A DNA stretch of 64,000 nt from Merdimmobilis hominis (GTDB taxonomy: Bacteria > Bacillota > Clostridia > Oscillospirales > Ruminococcaceae), in contig NZ_JACJKY010000003.1 of NCBI RefSeq assembly GCF_016901855.1, forward strand, positions 62,001 through 126,000. The letters run 5' to 3'. The notes beneath the pieces are model-generated. The model was given only the letters and a program-made list of their open reading frames with translations, did not search any database and had not been told where the DNA came from. Below, piece by piece: positions 16,266 through 25,559 of the stretch. The translations under genes and the position numbers were made by a program. Position 1 is the stretch's first letter; the number at the start of each line of letters is the position of its first letter.

Positions 16266-19211
16266 TTAACGATATGCGCTGTAATAATTCACGACACCCT
16301 GTGCCACTGCTTTTGCAAACTTCTGCCGATGCGACGCGCTCATTGCAAGCGCCTCATCCGACGGATTCGACAAAAATCCGCATTCAATCAAAATACCCGG
16401 ACGCTGTTTGCTCCGCGTCACATAGAAGTTATAATGCGCATATTTGTTCCATTTACTTGACGGCATCACACCTTGCACCTCTGCCTGCACTGCTTTTGCA
16501 AGCGGCTGTGAGAACGGTGTGTTGTAGTATGTCTGGACGCCATACGGCCCTGAATCATTGCCGGCTGAATTATAATGCACCGAAATAAACAAATCACAGT
16601 TGCTCGTATCACCGTACTGTGCACGCTGTTCAAGCGACAGATATGTATCGCTTGTCCGCGTCATGACAACCGTTGCACCACGTGCACGAAGCTCGTCTGC
16701 AATCGCCTGCGCCTGAAGCAGTGCAACTTCTTTTTCGTCCACGTCTTTTCCGGCTGTTGTACCCGGGTCCCATCCGCCGTGACCGGGGTCAATGCAGATT
16801 TTTACGCCCGACAGATTGGAGGTTGCACCATGGTTAAACCGAAGCACAAGTGTATTTGACGAATATTCCGCATAGCAGCCGTAGTATTTTCCGGTTTTGC
16901 GCATTGTCAAAATGATCTGATACCGATACATTTTGAATTTCGAATCATAGATCCGCTGTGTCTTTGCACCGGAGAAAATCGGACTCGACGAAAGATTCAT
17001 CGCCACATTTTCAGCCTGCAGCTCGGATGCATAATCGAGTGTGATCGTGACCGTGTTGGCTGCAAACTGATAACTTGCACCGATTTCATCCTCGTCACTG
17101 ACAGGACCGGGCGACAACGCAATCGAAAACGGCGCATTCCAGTCAAGCGCAATGCGGAACACAGTTTCTGTCCCCTCCACGCCGGCTTTTAAGCTGTTGA
17201 TTGTATTATTGCCGCCAAATGCCAGATTTTGAATCGTAACATCCGATGATTTAATGGTTGTGCCTGAACGAAGGTTTAAATAACTTCCGTTTTTGCTTTG
17301 AATAACGTCACGGGTATTTTTCGGAAGCGGGAACAGCACACCTTCTGCATACGTTGGCGTAGACAAATACGGATATTTTTCGGCATACGTGCTCGTCACG
17401 ACCGCATGCTGCAAAACAGCGCCACCGCCTTGACCGCCGCTTCCGCTCTCTTCACCGCCGCCCGACGATGAACTGTCCGAACCGTCGCCGCCCGATGGCT
17501 CATCCGTTTTCATGACCGTGATCGAGCCGCCGCGCTTGGATTCGCTCATGCCCGCATACGTTGCATAGACCGATACGCTGCCGAGTTTTTGATCCGACGA
17601 AGTCGACTGCGGACAAGTATAGCTTCCGCTGTAGTAAACATACAGCGCATCCGCAGTATCCGCAGCACCGCTGTCCTTCTGAGTCAGACGGATCGTTTTT
17701 CCGTTTAATGTCGCAGAAACGGACGCCCCCTTGTATGCCATTGCACCGATCTCCAGTGTTGTGCCGCCGACAACCGTCATACTCTGTGACGGCGTTACGC
17801 TGTCAATAATTTTTACGCGGCGCTCCACCGTATAGACAACGGTTTTTCCCTTATGCTCCAATTTGATTTCATTTTTGCCGATTTTTAAGTCGACCCACTC
17901 ACTGAAGCCGCCTTTTTCCGAAGGTTCGATCACTTCACCGTTTAATTTTACTTCCTGTGTCGAGTCAAAGCTTCCGCGGAACTGAACGGATTCCTCGTAT
18001 GTCACAGTGTTCTTCTGTGCAGGAAGCGTGATTTTCAAATCCTTAAACAATTCATCCTCTGCATACTCGTTCTGATAATATTTCATGAGCAGCGTGAATG
18101 CACCGTTCGGATCAGTGAGCAAATGAGAAAATCCCGTGAATACACTGCCGTAGTAATTGCCCGATTTGAGTGCAGTGGAAACCTGGCGTGCAAGCTCATC
18201 CGTGCCGTCAAATCCATTCGGCGCGCACGCTTTTTCACCTGCGTGTGTCACCACCATCGGCAAATTCTGCTCTTTGCAAACGGTTCCCCACTGCGAAACG
18301 GCATCCGCAAACGGAACAGCCGCATCATCCAGCGCATACGGCACTGACACATTCAAAAAGTCATAGTTTCCGCTTTTTGCAGTCTTCAAACTGTCAAAAT
18401 AGCCGTCATCAAACGAAGCAAACGGCGCTTTCGATCCTTCTTGCCGCTGGCAGACCGCCGAAACGGAAAGGCCTACCGGAAGCGACGGGTTCACCGCATG
18501 AACTGCCTGTGCGACGCGTGCACTTGTTCCTTCGGAAACCGAACGCGCCCAGTCTTCAAACGAAGCTGCGGAGCCTGCGTTCATATACGCCTGATACAGC
18601 GCACCTGTTTTCTCCAACGTGCTCTTTGTAATCATGATACCGGTAAGCGGATAGTTTTGCACCAGTTCAGCCGAGACATCTTCCAAAAGCTGCGGCGACG
18701 CAATGCCGGGAATATCATACTGTGTGCCGTCTGCCGCCAAGAGCGTAGAAATCGGCAGCGCCGCATAGACCTGGATGCCTTTTTCAGCGGCTTTTTCACA
18801 CAGCACCGACAGCACGTCAACCGCTTCCGATTTGAGCAGATCCGATGCAAAAAGCGCCTGCCCGTCTTTTAACACATCGACAAACAGCGTGTTCATTTCA
18901 TACGTTTCCATGTTCGAAACGAGCGTATCAGCCTCCGCAGTGACAGACGTCTCATCCATCTGCAAAAAGCTGTCTGTGCCCGGTTGAATCCAAACCGCAC
19001 GAATCTGATCGGGAATGGTTCTGTCATAGATCGACTCTTCTTCGGATTCCTCCAGTGTTTCGTTTGTACCGGTTGTCTGGGCAGCAGCAAGTGCCAGACG
19101 CTGATTTTTTGCCATCAGCCAATAGCCAAACACAACCGATGCTGTTAACACCAGCACGCCCAGCACTGCCCCAAGACTCAAAACAGCTCGTTTCGCTGTT
19201 ATTTTCTTCAT
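16266..19211 (-). CDS. Cell-wall N-acetylmuramoyl-L-alanine amidase with N-terminal GHL10-like domain
   Basis: 981-residue envelope protein. An N-terminal membrane anchor (about 10-30) is followed by a GHL10/DUF187-like glycosidase region from RAVWIQPGTDSF near 70 to about 400, Ig-like beta regions, a Ser/Gly-rich linker near 590-615, an AMIN-like beta region and a C-terminal Amidase_3 domain. The amidase zinc ligands and catalytic Glu are visible: ICIDPGHGGWDPG, KEVALLQAQA, LFISVHYNS and ILIECGFLSN. It should cut the amide between N-acetylmuramate and the stem peptide. Fusion of a putative glycosidase with an amidase suggests attack on both glycan and peptide bonds. It lies 41 bases downstream of a GHL10 lipoprotein gene. 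Division or sporulation roles are possible. Confidence 0.88.
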   Translation of the reverse strand: MKKITAKRAVLSLGAVLGVLVLTASVVFGYWLMAKNQRLALAAAQTTGTNETLEESEEESIYDRTIPDQIRAVWIQPGTDSFLQMDETSVTAEADTLVSNMETYEMNTLFVDVLKDGQALFASDLLKSEAVDVLSVLCEKAAEKGIQVYAALPISTLLAADGTQYDIPGIASPQLLEDVSAELVQNYPLTGIMITKSTLEKTGALYQAYMNAGSAASFEDWARSVSEGTSARVAQAVHAVNPSLPVGLSVSAVCQRQEGSKAPFASFDDGYFDSLKTAKSGNYDFLNVSVPYALDDAAVPFADAVSQWGTVCKEQNLPMVVTHAGEKACAPNGFDGTDELARQVSTALKSGNYYGSVFTGFSHLLTDPNGAFTLLMKYYQNEYAEDELFKDLKITLPAQKNTVTYEESVQFRGSFDSTQEVKLNGEVIEPSEKGGFSEWVDLKIGKNEIKLEHKGKTVVYTVERRVKIIDSVTPSQSMTVVGGTTLEIGAMAYKGASVSATLNGKTIRLTQKDSGAADTADALYVYYSGSYTCPQSTSSDQKLGSVSVYATYAGMSESKRGGSITVMKTDEPSGGDGSDSSSSGGGEESGSGGQGGGAVLQHAVVTSTYAEKYPYLSTPTYAEGVLFPLPKNTRDVIQSKNGSYLNLRSGTTIKSSDVTIQNLAFGGNNTINSLKAGVEGTETVFRIALDWNAPFSIALSPGPVSDEDEIGASYQFAANTVTITLDYASELQAENVAMNLSSSPIFSGAKTQRIYDSKFKMYRYQIILTMRKTGKYYGCYAEYSSNTLVLRFNHGATSNLSGVKICIDPGHGGWDPGTTAGKDVDEKEVALLQAQAIADELRARGATVVMTRTSDTYLSLEQRAQYGDTSNCDLFISVHYNSAGNDSGPYGVQTYYNTPFSQPLAKAVQAEVQGVMPSSKWNKYAHYNFYVTRSKQRPGILIECGFLSNPSDEALAMSASHRQKFAKAVAQGVVNYYSAYR

Positions 19212-19252
19212 CCTTTCACTTCTTTCCTTCCTGTCTAAGCCGTTTTATCTCA

Positions 19253-20620
19253 CTATTTGATATTGTCATATCGATATAAACACCAGCCGGCCGCTTTGCC
19301 CGATACGGAATCTGCTTTCTGCCGTTCGATGATATCGGACCCGTATTTATACGGTGCCAAACCGATATAAAGCTTCACGCTCGACGCTGTGACAAACGAC
19401 TTCCATTTTTCAAGCGTCATTGTAAACGGCTGGACGGTGTGCGCATAGTCCCAGTAAATCTGCGGCATCACGTAGTCGATGTAGCCGGATTTACTGCACC
19501 AAAGCGCAAGATCCGTCGAGAGATATCCGGTATCGGACGCCGGCAATTTGCTGTCTGCACGGAATCCGCCTGCCGGACTGACGCCGAACTGCGCCGAACT
19601 GCGCACCGATTTCACGGTTTGATACAGCGATTTTACAAGCGCTGTATTGTTCGCTTTTGCCTGTGCAGTCGTATCGCCGTACTTTGACGGCGCATCGGCA
19701 TAGAAATAATCATCAATATGGATGCCGTCAATCGCATAATTCGTAAGCAGTTCCTTTGCACCCGCTGTAATCAAGCTGCGCACCTCGGCATTGCCGGGCT
19801 TTAGCCACCAGGTACCGCTGACATTCACCATATAATCATCGCGATTTGACGCACGGTACCATTTTCCGATTGCATACGACTGATCTACCTTTTGCATATC
19901 TCCGTCTTTCATCAGACGATACGGATTGATCCATGCATGAACCGAAAGCCCCTGCGCCCTTGCCTGTGCAACGATGATCTGCATCGGATCGTATGAAAGC
20001 GCTTTTCCTGTCTGACCGCTCACGGTTCTTGACCACGGAAACAGCTTCGACGGATAAATCGCATCGCCAAACGGACGCACCTGCACAAACACAGTGTTGA
20101 TTCCCTTTTGCTTGCAGGTTTTCATCATGGATGCAATTTTTGTGGTAAACGTCGACTGCGACGAACCGGCAAACGCAGAAAGCTCGATATACGAAATCCA
20201 GACGCCGCGCATTTGTGCGGTCTGCGGATTAGAGGGCGTACTGCTGCTCCCGCCAGCTGACGGCTTGGAACTGCTTCCCTGCGAAGATCCGTTTGAACTG
20301 CCTTGCGACGACGATCCGTTCGAACTGCTTTGTGACGATGATCCGCCGGGCGATTCATTTGAGGAATCCGACGAAGAAGCAGTGTCCGATGCACTGTCAG
20401 ACGTGCTGCTTAAAGACTCTGACGCCGCTTCATTTGCTGATTCAATTTGGTTCATTAAATCACCCATCACAGACTCCGGTTCCTCACTCTGGTCTGCGAT
20501 GGAGTCCACGATTTCTCCCGATTCCATAAGCCATGAAAGCTCATCGGGTACATATGGCTTACACGCGCCAAACAGTACTGTGACCGCCAGCACAGCGGCC
20601 AAAAGCACTCGTTTTTTCAT
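19253..20620 (-). CDS. GHL10-family (DUF187-like) lipoprotein glycosidase
   Basis: 455-residue lipoprotein. The signal peptide ends in VLFGAC (lipidated Cys near 20), followed by a Ser/Gly-rich linker of about 60 residues and a GHL10 catalytic domain: MRGVWISYIELSAF, NTVFVQVRPFGDAIYPS, VHAWINPYRL, IDGIHIDDYFY and VMPQIYWDY. Relatives are proposed to cleave peptidoglycan glycan strands. ATG 20620 has AAGGAG 6 bases upstream; the frame is open to a GTG at 20641 but that would hide the lipobox signal. It lies between the signal-peptidase-like gene and the amidase fusion, suggesting one envelope-remodelling transcript. Confidence 0.87.
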   Translation of the reverse strand: MKKRVLLAAVLAVTVLFGACKPYVPDELSWLMESGEIVDSIADQSEEPESVMGDLMNQIESANEAASESLSSTSDSASDTASSSDSSNESPGGSSSQSSSNGSSSQGSSNGSSQGSSSKPSAGGSSSTPSNPQTAQMRGVWISYIELSAFAGSSQSTFTTKIASMMKTCKQKGINTVFVQVRPFGDAIYPSKLFPWSRTVSGQTGKALSYDPMQIIVAQARAQGLSVHAWINPYRLMKDGDMQKVDQSYAIGKWYRASNRDDYMVNVSGTWWLKPGNAEVRSLITAGAKELLTNYAIDGIHIDDYFYADAPSKYGDTTAQAKANNTALVKSLYQTVKSVRSSAQFGVSPAGGFRADSKLPASDTGYLSTDLALWCSKSGYIDYVMPQIYWDYAHTVQPFTMTLEKWKSFVTASSVKLYIGLAPYKYGSDIIERQKADSVSGKAAGWCLYRYDNIK

Positions 20621-20648
20621 ACGATACTCCTTATCAAACACACCGTTT

Positions 20649-21830
20649 TTATTTCACATCAAAATCATCTGACTGAATGTCCTCAAGCGGACGCAGACGC
20701 GCTTCCTCAAGCTCCATTGTGAACTGCTCAATGATTTCATCCGTTGTCATATCCATAAACGACGGACGCGACGTCACGCCGGACTCCTGTTTGGTTTTTA
20801 TTTCAGAAGATACAGGCTGTGTTTTTGTTTCGCTGATCACCGGCGTTTGTGTCACCGGCGGCTGCGGTTCGGGTATTGTCTGAGTCGATTTGCCGATTTC
20901 AGCCATCAGCTCATCGAGCAATGCATCCACGCCTTTTTCATAATCAAAACGAGTGCTCTGTTGTTTCGATACCGGCTGCGGGTTCTTTTTGGCAATCGTT
21001 TCTTTTAAAATATCAGCCACAGGCGGCTGCGGGTTCAGCTTGTCTTCCTCCGCTTTTGCCGGCACTGGTTCTTTCACTGTTTCAACAGATTCCGGCACTG
21101 TTTTCTGCTTTGGTTCCTGCTCTGAATCTTGTTTCGGTTCCTCGTTTTTTTGCAGATCGACAGTTTCTTCAGTAACCGAAACGTTTTCATTGATCATATC
21201 AATCCGGAGTGTTTGTTCAGATTCTGTTTCGTCTGCCTCTTCCTGCACCATTGCCTCTTTGATCCGACGCCGGTGCGCCAAAAATGACAGCACAGCAATC
21301 CAGACAATCAAAACAAAAAACGGCACTAAAATCATCACAAAAAAGCCAACAGGCATCCGCACAAAGTCAAACAGCGTACCTACCCCTTTGACCACGTACG
21401 CCACAGTGCCAAGCACCTGCGCCGGTGTAATCGTCATCAGCTGCGGAGAGGATGTGCGTGTCACAATCTGAAAACTGCCGTCGTTCTCCGCCAAAATACG
21501 CGCAAGAACAAATCGTCCATCGATCAGCTCTTCGTTCGGAAGATCGGTTGTATTTTCAATTAAAACGCAGTCTCCCACTGCATACGGTCCGTTTTGCGAC
21601 ATCACCACCAAATCACCGCGCACGAACGGTTCCTGTGCTACATCGGACGTAATCGGCACAAAACCGTTTCCAAACAATGCCGGTACAGTTTCAGTTTCTC
21701 TCGCACGCACGTCAATCCAGTTGACCGTAATCACAAACGTCACCGCACAAATCAAAATGAGTGCCAGCAACACCGTGACACCTCTTCTGACAATCGCGCC
21801 ACCTGCTTTCTTTTTCTTTTTCTTTGCCAT
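20649..21830 (-). CDS. Signal-peptidase-I-like membrane protein lacking visible catalytic motifs
   Basis: 393 residues. A Lys-rich start and helix (about 12-35) lead into an S24/S26-like beta domain (VRGDLVVMSQNGPYAVGDCVLIEN, then RFVLARILAENDGSF), a second helix near 150-175 and a long charged C-terminal tail rich in Glu, Pro and Thr. In SipW-like peptidases the Ser lies in SGSMxPT just before GDLV; here that position reads ITSDVAQEPFVRGDLV. The later domain region also does not show the usual catalytic partner motif. I read it as a pseudo-signal-peptidase or regulatory relative. ATG 21830 is supported by AAAGGA; the open frame up to 21968 overlaps ylmC and looks non-coding. Confidence 0.6.
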   Translation of the reverse strand: MAKKKKKKAGGAIVRRGVTVLLALILICAVTFVITVNWIDVRARETETVPALFGNGFVPITSDVAQEPFVRGDLVVMSQNGPYAVGDCVLIENTTDLPNEELIDGRFVLARILAENDGSFQIVTRTSSPQLMTITPAQVLGTVAYVVKGVGTLFDFVRMPVGFFVMILVPFFVLIVWIAVLSFLAHRRRIKEAMVQEEADETESEQTLRIDMINENVSVTEETVDLQKNEEPKQDSEQEPKQKTVPESVETVKEPVPAKAEEDKLNPQPPVADILKETIAKKNPQPVSKQQSTRFDYEKGVDALLDELMAEIGKSTQTIPEPQPPVTQTPVISETKTQPVSSEIKTKQESGVTSRPSFMDMTTDEIIEQFTMELEEARLRPLEDIQSDDFDVK

Positions 21831-21867
21831 TTGCTTTTCCTTTCTTTTTTCTGTGTCTTGCTGCGCA

Positions 21868-22161
21868 TCAAGAAAACAGCTGCTCAAAAAAATTGGGCTT
21901 TGCCTTTTTCTCCACTGCAGACAGTGAATCACTGCGCACCAAAATCGTATCCTCGCCGATTTTTTCAATCTCGTTCCACGGAATTGTCAAATCGGCGCCG
22001 CGGCCGAATAAGCCAAACAGCCGCAGCTTCCCAAAGACGACGACTGCACGCACCTGCGCGCTTTCGGCGTCAAATAAAATATCATCCACAAAGCCGATTT
22101 TCATACCGTCTGTCACGTTGATAATCTCTTTGCGTTTAAACGAAGTAAAATTTGCTGTCAT
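21868..22161 (-). CDS. ylmC: YlmC/YmxH-family PRC-barrel protein
   Basis: 97-residue single PRC-barrel domain: an N-terminal FTSFKRKEIINVTDGMKIG, a middle hydrophobic strand VRAVVVFGKLRLFGLFGRG, then DLTIPWNEIEKIGEDTILV. This family is conserved in spore-forming Firmicutes and annotated as sporulation protein YlmC/YmxH; its molecular role is unclear. ATG 22161 is preferred (AAGGGG 9 bases upstream) over an upstream in-frame ATG. It is the first visible gene of the envelope cluster running to 15457. Confidence 0.85.
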   Translation of the reverse strand: MTANFTSFKRKEIINVTDGMKIGFVDDILFDAESAQVRAVVVFGKLRLFGLFGRGADLTIPWNEIEKIGEDTILVRSDSLSAVEKKAKPNFFEQLFS

Positions 22162-22172
22162 ATCGCGTTTCC

Positions 22173-22200
22173 CCTTTTTTGCATTCCTATGCAAAAAAGG
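22173..22200 (-). terminator. Hairpin after the sulfatase gene
   Basis: Perfect 12-bp stem CCTTTTTTGCAT/ATGCAAAAAAGG with a TCCT loop, 6 bases past the sulfatase stop codon. It also sits just before the ylmC SD. Confidence 0.7.
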
Positions 22201-22206
22201 CGCGTG

Positions 22207-23601
22207 TTATTCCTGCCAAAATGCGCGGGTGCACTCGTTTTCGGGATTGTCCTCATAAATCCTGTGCGCAGAAAGAAGCTGTTTTTCAAGCGAATCACGC
22301 ACTGCGCGATACGATTCGTCATGATACAGATTGCAAAGCTCGTTCGGATCGTTTTGAAGATCAAACAGCTGTGTGCAGTCCGGATTATTTTTATACCGAA
22401 GCAGCTTAAACCGACGGTCTTTCATGCCGCGGATGAGATGCGTGTACGCAAGATACAGTGTTTCACGCGCCGGTGCATCCTCGAGCAGTGTCGGCAAAAA
22501 ACTTTTGCCCTCGACAGGCGCCGGGACTTCCATCCCACAGAATTCACACAGCGTCGGATAAATGTCCATCAAATACACATAGGCATCGCGCCGCGCACCC
22601 GCAGGAATGCCCGGGCCACGCAAAATCAGCGGCACACGAATGCTGTGTTCATACAGATTCTGTTTGCCCATCAAGCCATGACGTCCCACAGCCAGTCCGT
22701 TGTCACCGGTATACACGATGATTGTGTTTTCAAGCTGGCCGGTACGGCGCAGTGCATCGATCATTCTGCCGACATAGGCGTCAATATGCGAAATCATTGC
22801 ATAATAATCTGCAATGTGTTGGCGAACTTCCTGTTCTGTGCGCGGATAAGCGGCGAGATTTTCGTCGCGGTCCTCGCCGATTGCCGGATTGATGCCAAAA
22901 TCAAACGGATGTGATTCCATAAAGTTTTCAGGCAGCGAAATCTTTTTTGGATCATACATCTTTTTAAATTCTTCCGGCATTGTCCGCGGATCGTGCGGCG
23001 CAAGCATTGCCGTATAGAGGAAAAACGGTTTTTCATGTGGCTGCTCAATAAACCGGACAGCCGCATCGGTGAAAAGCTCTGTCGAATGTTTTCCGGCTGT
23101 AATCCGCTCCGCGATCGTATCCATCGGGTGATTGCAATGCAAAAAATTCGGCGTAGTGCGCACAATGTGATCGTACACACCGTCTTCGTGATAGCTGTTC
23201 ACCGGCACATTCCAGTGATCCCACATGCCGCCGAAAAAGATTTCGTCACCGCCGCAGAAACTGCGCGCATACGACTCTGTGCCGTTGTGCCATTTACCGA
23301 TGCCGAACGTTTCATATCCGTTTTTTAGAAACTGCTCACCCATTGTCACATCGGTTTTCGGAATTTCCTGTCCTGCGCCGTACAGATGGAACAGCGTTTT
23401 TCCGGAGTTGATCATCGCACGGCTCGGCATACACACAGCGCCCGAGGTGCCGCCCGGAATATGCGCGTGCGTAAACGCAGTACCCGACTCTGCCAGCCAG
23501 TCAAGGTTTGGGGTGTGGATGTCATCATTTCCAAGCGCATGAATCGTATCAAAGCGCTGGTCGTCTGCCAAAATGAACAGAATATTCGATCTGTTTGCCA
23601 T
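22207..23601 (-). CDS. Cysteine-type sulfatase
   Basis: 464-residue alkaline-phosphatase-fold sulfatase. It has an N-terminal metal site ILFILADDQRFD, the C-x-P-x-R signature CMPSR (Cys57, to be converted to formylglycine), GIGKWHNG, the second metal site IVYTGDNGLAVGRHGLMGKQN and a typical C-terminal subdomain. There is no signal peptide, so it should act in the cytoplasm on imported sulfated sugars, consistent with a host-glycan feeder. It needs an anaerobic sulfatase-maturating enzyme, not seen here. ATG 23601 gives a 7-base SD spacing; an ATG directly before it is also possible. It lies 18 bases downstream of the AAC(3)-like gene in one transcript. Confidence 0.9.
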   Translation of the reverse strand: MANRSNILFILADDQRFDTIHALGNDDIHTPNLDWLAESGTAFTHAHIPGGTSGAVCMPSRAMINSGKTLFHLYGAGQEIPKTDVTMGEQFLKNGYETFGIGKWHNGTESYARSFCGGDEIFFGGMWDHWNVPVNSYHEDGVYDHIVRTTPNFLHCNHPMDTIAERITAGKHSTELFTDAAVRFIEQPHEKPFFLYTAMLAPHDPRTMPEEFKKMYDPKKISLPENFMESHPFDFGINPAIGEDRDENLAAYPRTEQEVRQHIADYYAMISHIDAYVGRMIDALRRTGQLENTIIVYTGDNGLAVGRHGLMGKQNLYEHSIRVPLILRGPGIPAGARRDAYVYLMDIYPTLCEFCGMEVPAPVEGKSFLPTLLEDAPARETLYLAYTHLIRGMKDRRFKLLRYKNNPDCTQLFDLQNDPNELCNLYHDESYRAVRDSLEKQLLSAHRIYEDNPENECTRAFWQE

Positions 23602-23619
23602 CATGTTCCCTCCAATTTC

Positions 23620-24369
23620 TTACGGTTCATCGACAAAAAAGCGTTCTTTTTTTCGGATCGCACTCTTTGCAGCTTCTGCTGCTGCGGCTGCATCAATCAC
23701 ATAGGCGTCCGCCTGAAGGACTTTTCCCATATGAAGCTGCGGCTCGGTCAAAAGATCGGCAAGCCGGTCATACCGCTGAATCAGCGGACCGAATGCGTGC
23801 GGATAATAAATTTTCCGCACCGTATGTTTTTTGCCGTCTGTGAGTGTGTATAAACATGGCTGGCGTCCCACGGCATACCGCACGCGCGCCATTTCCTCCA
23901 CACCATGCATGAAGGTATTCGGGCGCAGTCCGCATCCGAGCATCAAAATCTTTCCGTGGAGAAGCGGCAGCTGCCAAAACGGCGAATGCGGTCCGACAGG
24001 CGTTTCATCGAGCGCATGCCAAACCGTCATGCTGTACGCATATTTTCCCCACGCACAAACCGAATGCGTCGGATGGACGCTCCGATACTGTGCATATTTC
24101 GTGCGAAAGCACTCCGACAGTGCACCCACACAGCTTTTCGTTTCGCGGATATCAAACACCGGCGACTGCCTGGTGACAGTTTCATAGGAAAGAGCGGGAA
24201 TCAGCAGTGTTCCCTGGTCGGTCAAAATCTCCATCAATGTTTCGATCACTTCTTCTGCACGAAGCTCCGGCACACCGAGTGCGTGCATCGAAGAATGCAC
24301 CAGCAGCACATCGCCCGCTTGAATGCCAAGCCGTTTTAAATCAATCATCAGTCGTTCTGTATATTTCAT
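23620..24369 (-). CDS. AAC(3)-family N-acetyltransferase-like protein
   Basis: 249-residue member of the aminoglycoside 3-N-acetyltransferase (Antibiotic_NAT/YokD) family. Motifs include VLLVHSSMHALG, GTLLIPALSYET, HPTHSVCAWGKYA and HSPFWQL. The family uses acetyl-CoA to acetylate amines; resistance enzymes are a minority and many members have unknown substrates. Being co-transcribed with a sulfatase suggests an amino-sugar substrate rather than a drug, but this is inference. GGAGG lies 8 bases before ATG 24369. Confidence 0.85.
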   Translation of the reverse strand: MKYTERLMIDLKRLGIQAGDVLLVHSSMHALGVPELRAEEVIETLMEILTDQGTLLIPALSYETVTRQSPVFDIRETKSCVGALSECFRTKYAQYRSVHPTHSVCAWGKYAYSMTVWHALDETPVGPHSPFWQLPLLHGKILMLGCGLRPNTFMHGVEEMARVRYAVGRQPCLYTLTDGKKHTVRKIYYPHAFGPLIQRYDRLADLLTEPQLHMGKVLQADAYVIDAAAAAEAAKSAIRKKERFFVDEP

Positions 24370-24413
24370 GCAGCATTCCTCCGTCTGCGTATTGTCATAC
24401 CTATACAGTTTTT

Positions 24414-24442
24414 ATTGTACTGAAAATCACATCTTTTTTCAA
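24414..24442 (-). promoter_or_regulatory. Promoter of the AAC(3)-sulfatase transcript
   Basis: Minus strand TTGAAA (24442-24437), 17-base spacer, TACAAT (24419-24414). Confidence 0.6.
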
Positions 24443-24486
24443 GTGCATTCCCGCTTTTTTGACAGGAAAATCCCGCCTGCCGCTTC

Positions 24487-24515
24487 TTGCATTTCGAATC
24501 AAAATATGATATAAC
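24487..24515 (+). promoter_or_regulatory. Promoter of the GNAT gene
   Basis: TTGCAT (24487-24492), 17-base spacer, TATAAC (24510-24515), 36 bases before the start. Confidence 0.55.
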
Positions 24516-24551
24516 CAGCTTAACAGTATCAGAATAAAGGAGGAGCTTTCC

Positions 24552-25025
24552 ATGCCGGATATGCTTGTAAATCTCTCACACGATCATTCGTGCGGCGACC
24601 TGATTGCCGCATTGAAAGAAGAAGGAATCTTCATCAAACGCGCAATGGCGCCCGATCTTTACGAAATCATCGCATTTGTTCGCGAGCAGTTTAATGAAAA
24701 ATGGGCAGGCGAAACAACCAAAGCGATTTTGAACACACCCGCTTCCTGCTTCATTGCCGTAAAAGACAAAAAAGTCATCGGATTTGCGTGCTATGACGCA
24801 ACCGCACGCGGCTTTTTCGGTCCGACCGGTGTGCTCGAATCGACACGCGGCAAAGGTGTCGGCAAAGCACTTTACTTAAAATGTCTGTGTGACATGTGGG
24901 AGCAGGGCTATGGCTACTGCATCGTCGGCGATGCAGGTCCGGTTGATTTTTATAAAAAAACATCCGGTGCTATCGTCATTGAAAACAGCTGGCCGGGTGT
25001 CTACGGAAACTTGGTCGGTGTATAA
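24552..25025 (+). CDS. GNAT-family N-acetyltransferase
   Basis: 157-residue acetyl-CoA-dependent acetyltransferase. The core includes FIAVKDKKVIGFACYDATARGFFG (beta strands 3-4) and the acetyl-CoA pyrophosphate loop ESTRGKGVGKAL, with a GNAT-like end near VGDAGPVDFYKK. An N-terminal extension of about 30 residues precedes the fold. Its substrate is unknown. AAAGGAGGAG lies 6 bases before the ATG. Monocistronic between a divergent promoter region and a bidirectional terminator. Confidence 0.85.
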   Translation: MPDMLVNLSHDHSCGDLIAALKEEGIFIKRAMAPDLYEIIAFVREQFNEKWAGETTKAILNTPASCFIAVKDKKVIGFACYDATARGFFGPTGVLESTRGKGVGKALYLKCLCDMWEQGYGYCIVGDAGPVDFYKKTSGAIVIENSWPGVYGNLVGV

Positions 25026-25036
25026 TCGCGCCATAC

Positions 25037-25067
25037 AAAAAAGCGTCTGCGATGCAGACGCTTTTTT
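25037..25067. terminator. Bidirectional terminator between GNAT and rlmH
   Basis: Stem AAGCGTCTGC/GCAGACGCTT with a 3-base loop, flanked by A and T runs. Confidence 0.9.
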
Positions 25068-25543
25068 CATTTATGATATTTTCCGCCCGACTGAATCTGA
25101 AATGCGCGGTACACCTGCTCGAGCAGCATAATGCGTGCAAGCTGATGCGGAAATGTCATCGGCGACATCGAAAGCTTGAACGCGCCGCGCTGTTTGACCT
25201 CATCCGAAAGACCGAACGAGCCGCCGATCACAAATGTGATCGTACTCTCGCCGCAGTTTGCAAATGAAGCGATCTTCTCCGCAAGCGCGGGCGAGGAAAT
25301 CGTTTTTCCCTCGATGCAAAGCGGCACACAGACGCCTGAAAGCTTTGCAAGAATCTGTACGCCCTCTTCCGTCAGTCCCTTTTGAATCTGGGCTTCGCTC
25401 GGTTTGTCCGGCAGACGGTATTCGGACAGCTCCACGATTTCAAGCTTGCAAAAAGCGCCGAGCCGTTTTGCATATTCCGCCTGTGCATCACGCAGATAGG
25501 ACTCTTTGAGTTTTCCGATACAGACAATTCGGATTGTTAACAT
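25067..25543 (-). CDS. rlmH: RlmH, 23S rRNA pseudouridine-1915 N3-methyltransferase
   Basis: 158 residues, the standard RlmH length. It methylates pseudouridine 1915 in helix 69 of 23S rRNA on the assembled ribosome. The SPOUT knot motifs are ITFVIGGSFGLSDEVKQR and LSMSPMTFPHQLARIMLLEQVYRAFQI, ending in the canonical GGKYHK. ATG 25543 is chosen (AAGGGAG 7 bases upstream, MLTIRIVCIGKLKE start); the frame extends 9 codons further without support. It lies 16 bases downstream of the WalJ gene, a linkage common in Firmicutes. Confidence 0.96.
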   Translation of the reverse strand: MLTIRIVCIGKLKESYLRDAQAEYAKRLGAFCKLEIVELSEYRLPDKPSEAQIQKGLTEEGVQILAKLSGVCVPLCIEGKTISSPALAEKIASFANCGESTITFVIGGSFGLSDEVKQRGAFKLSMSPMTFPHQLARIMLLEQVYRAFQIQSGGKYHK

Positions 25544-25559
25544 GGCTGTTCTCCCTTTC

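Noticed and set aside
23620-24369. Calling the AAC(3)-like gene an aminoglycoside resistance gene
   Set aside because: The family is mostly of unknown substrate and the gene is co-transcribed with a sulfatase, so drug resistance is not supported.
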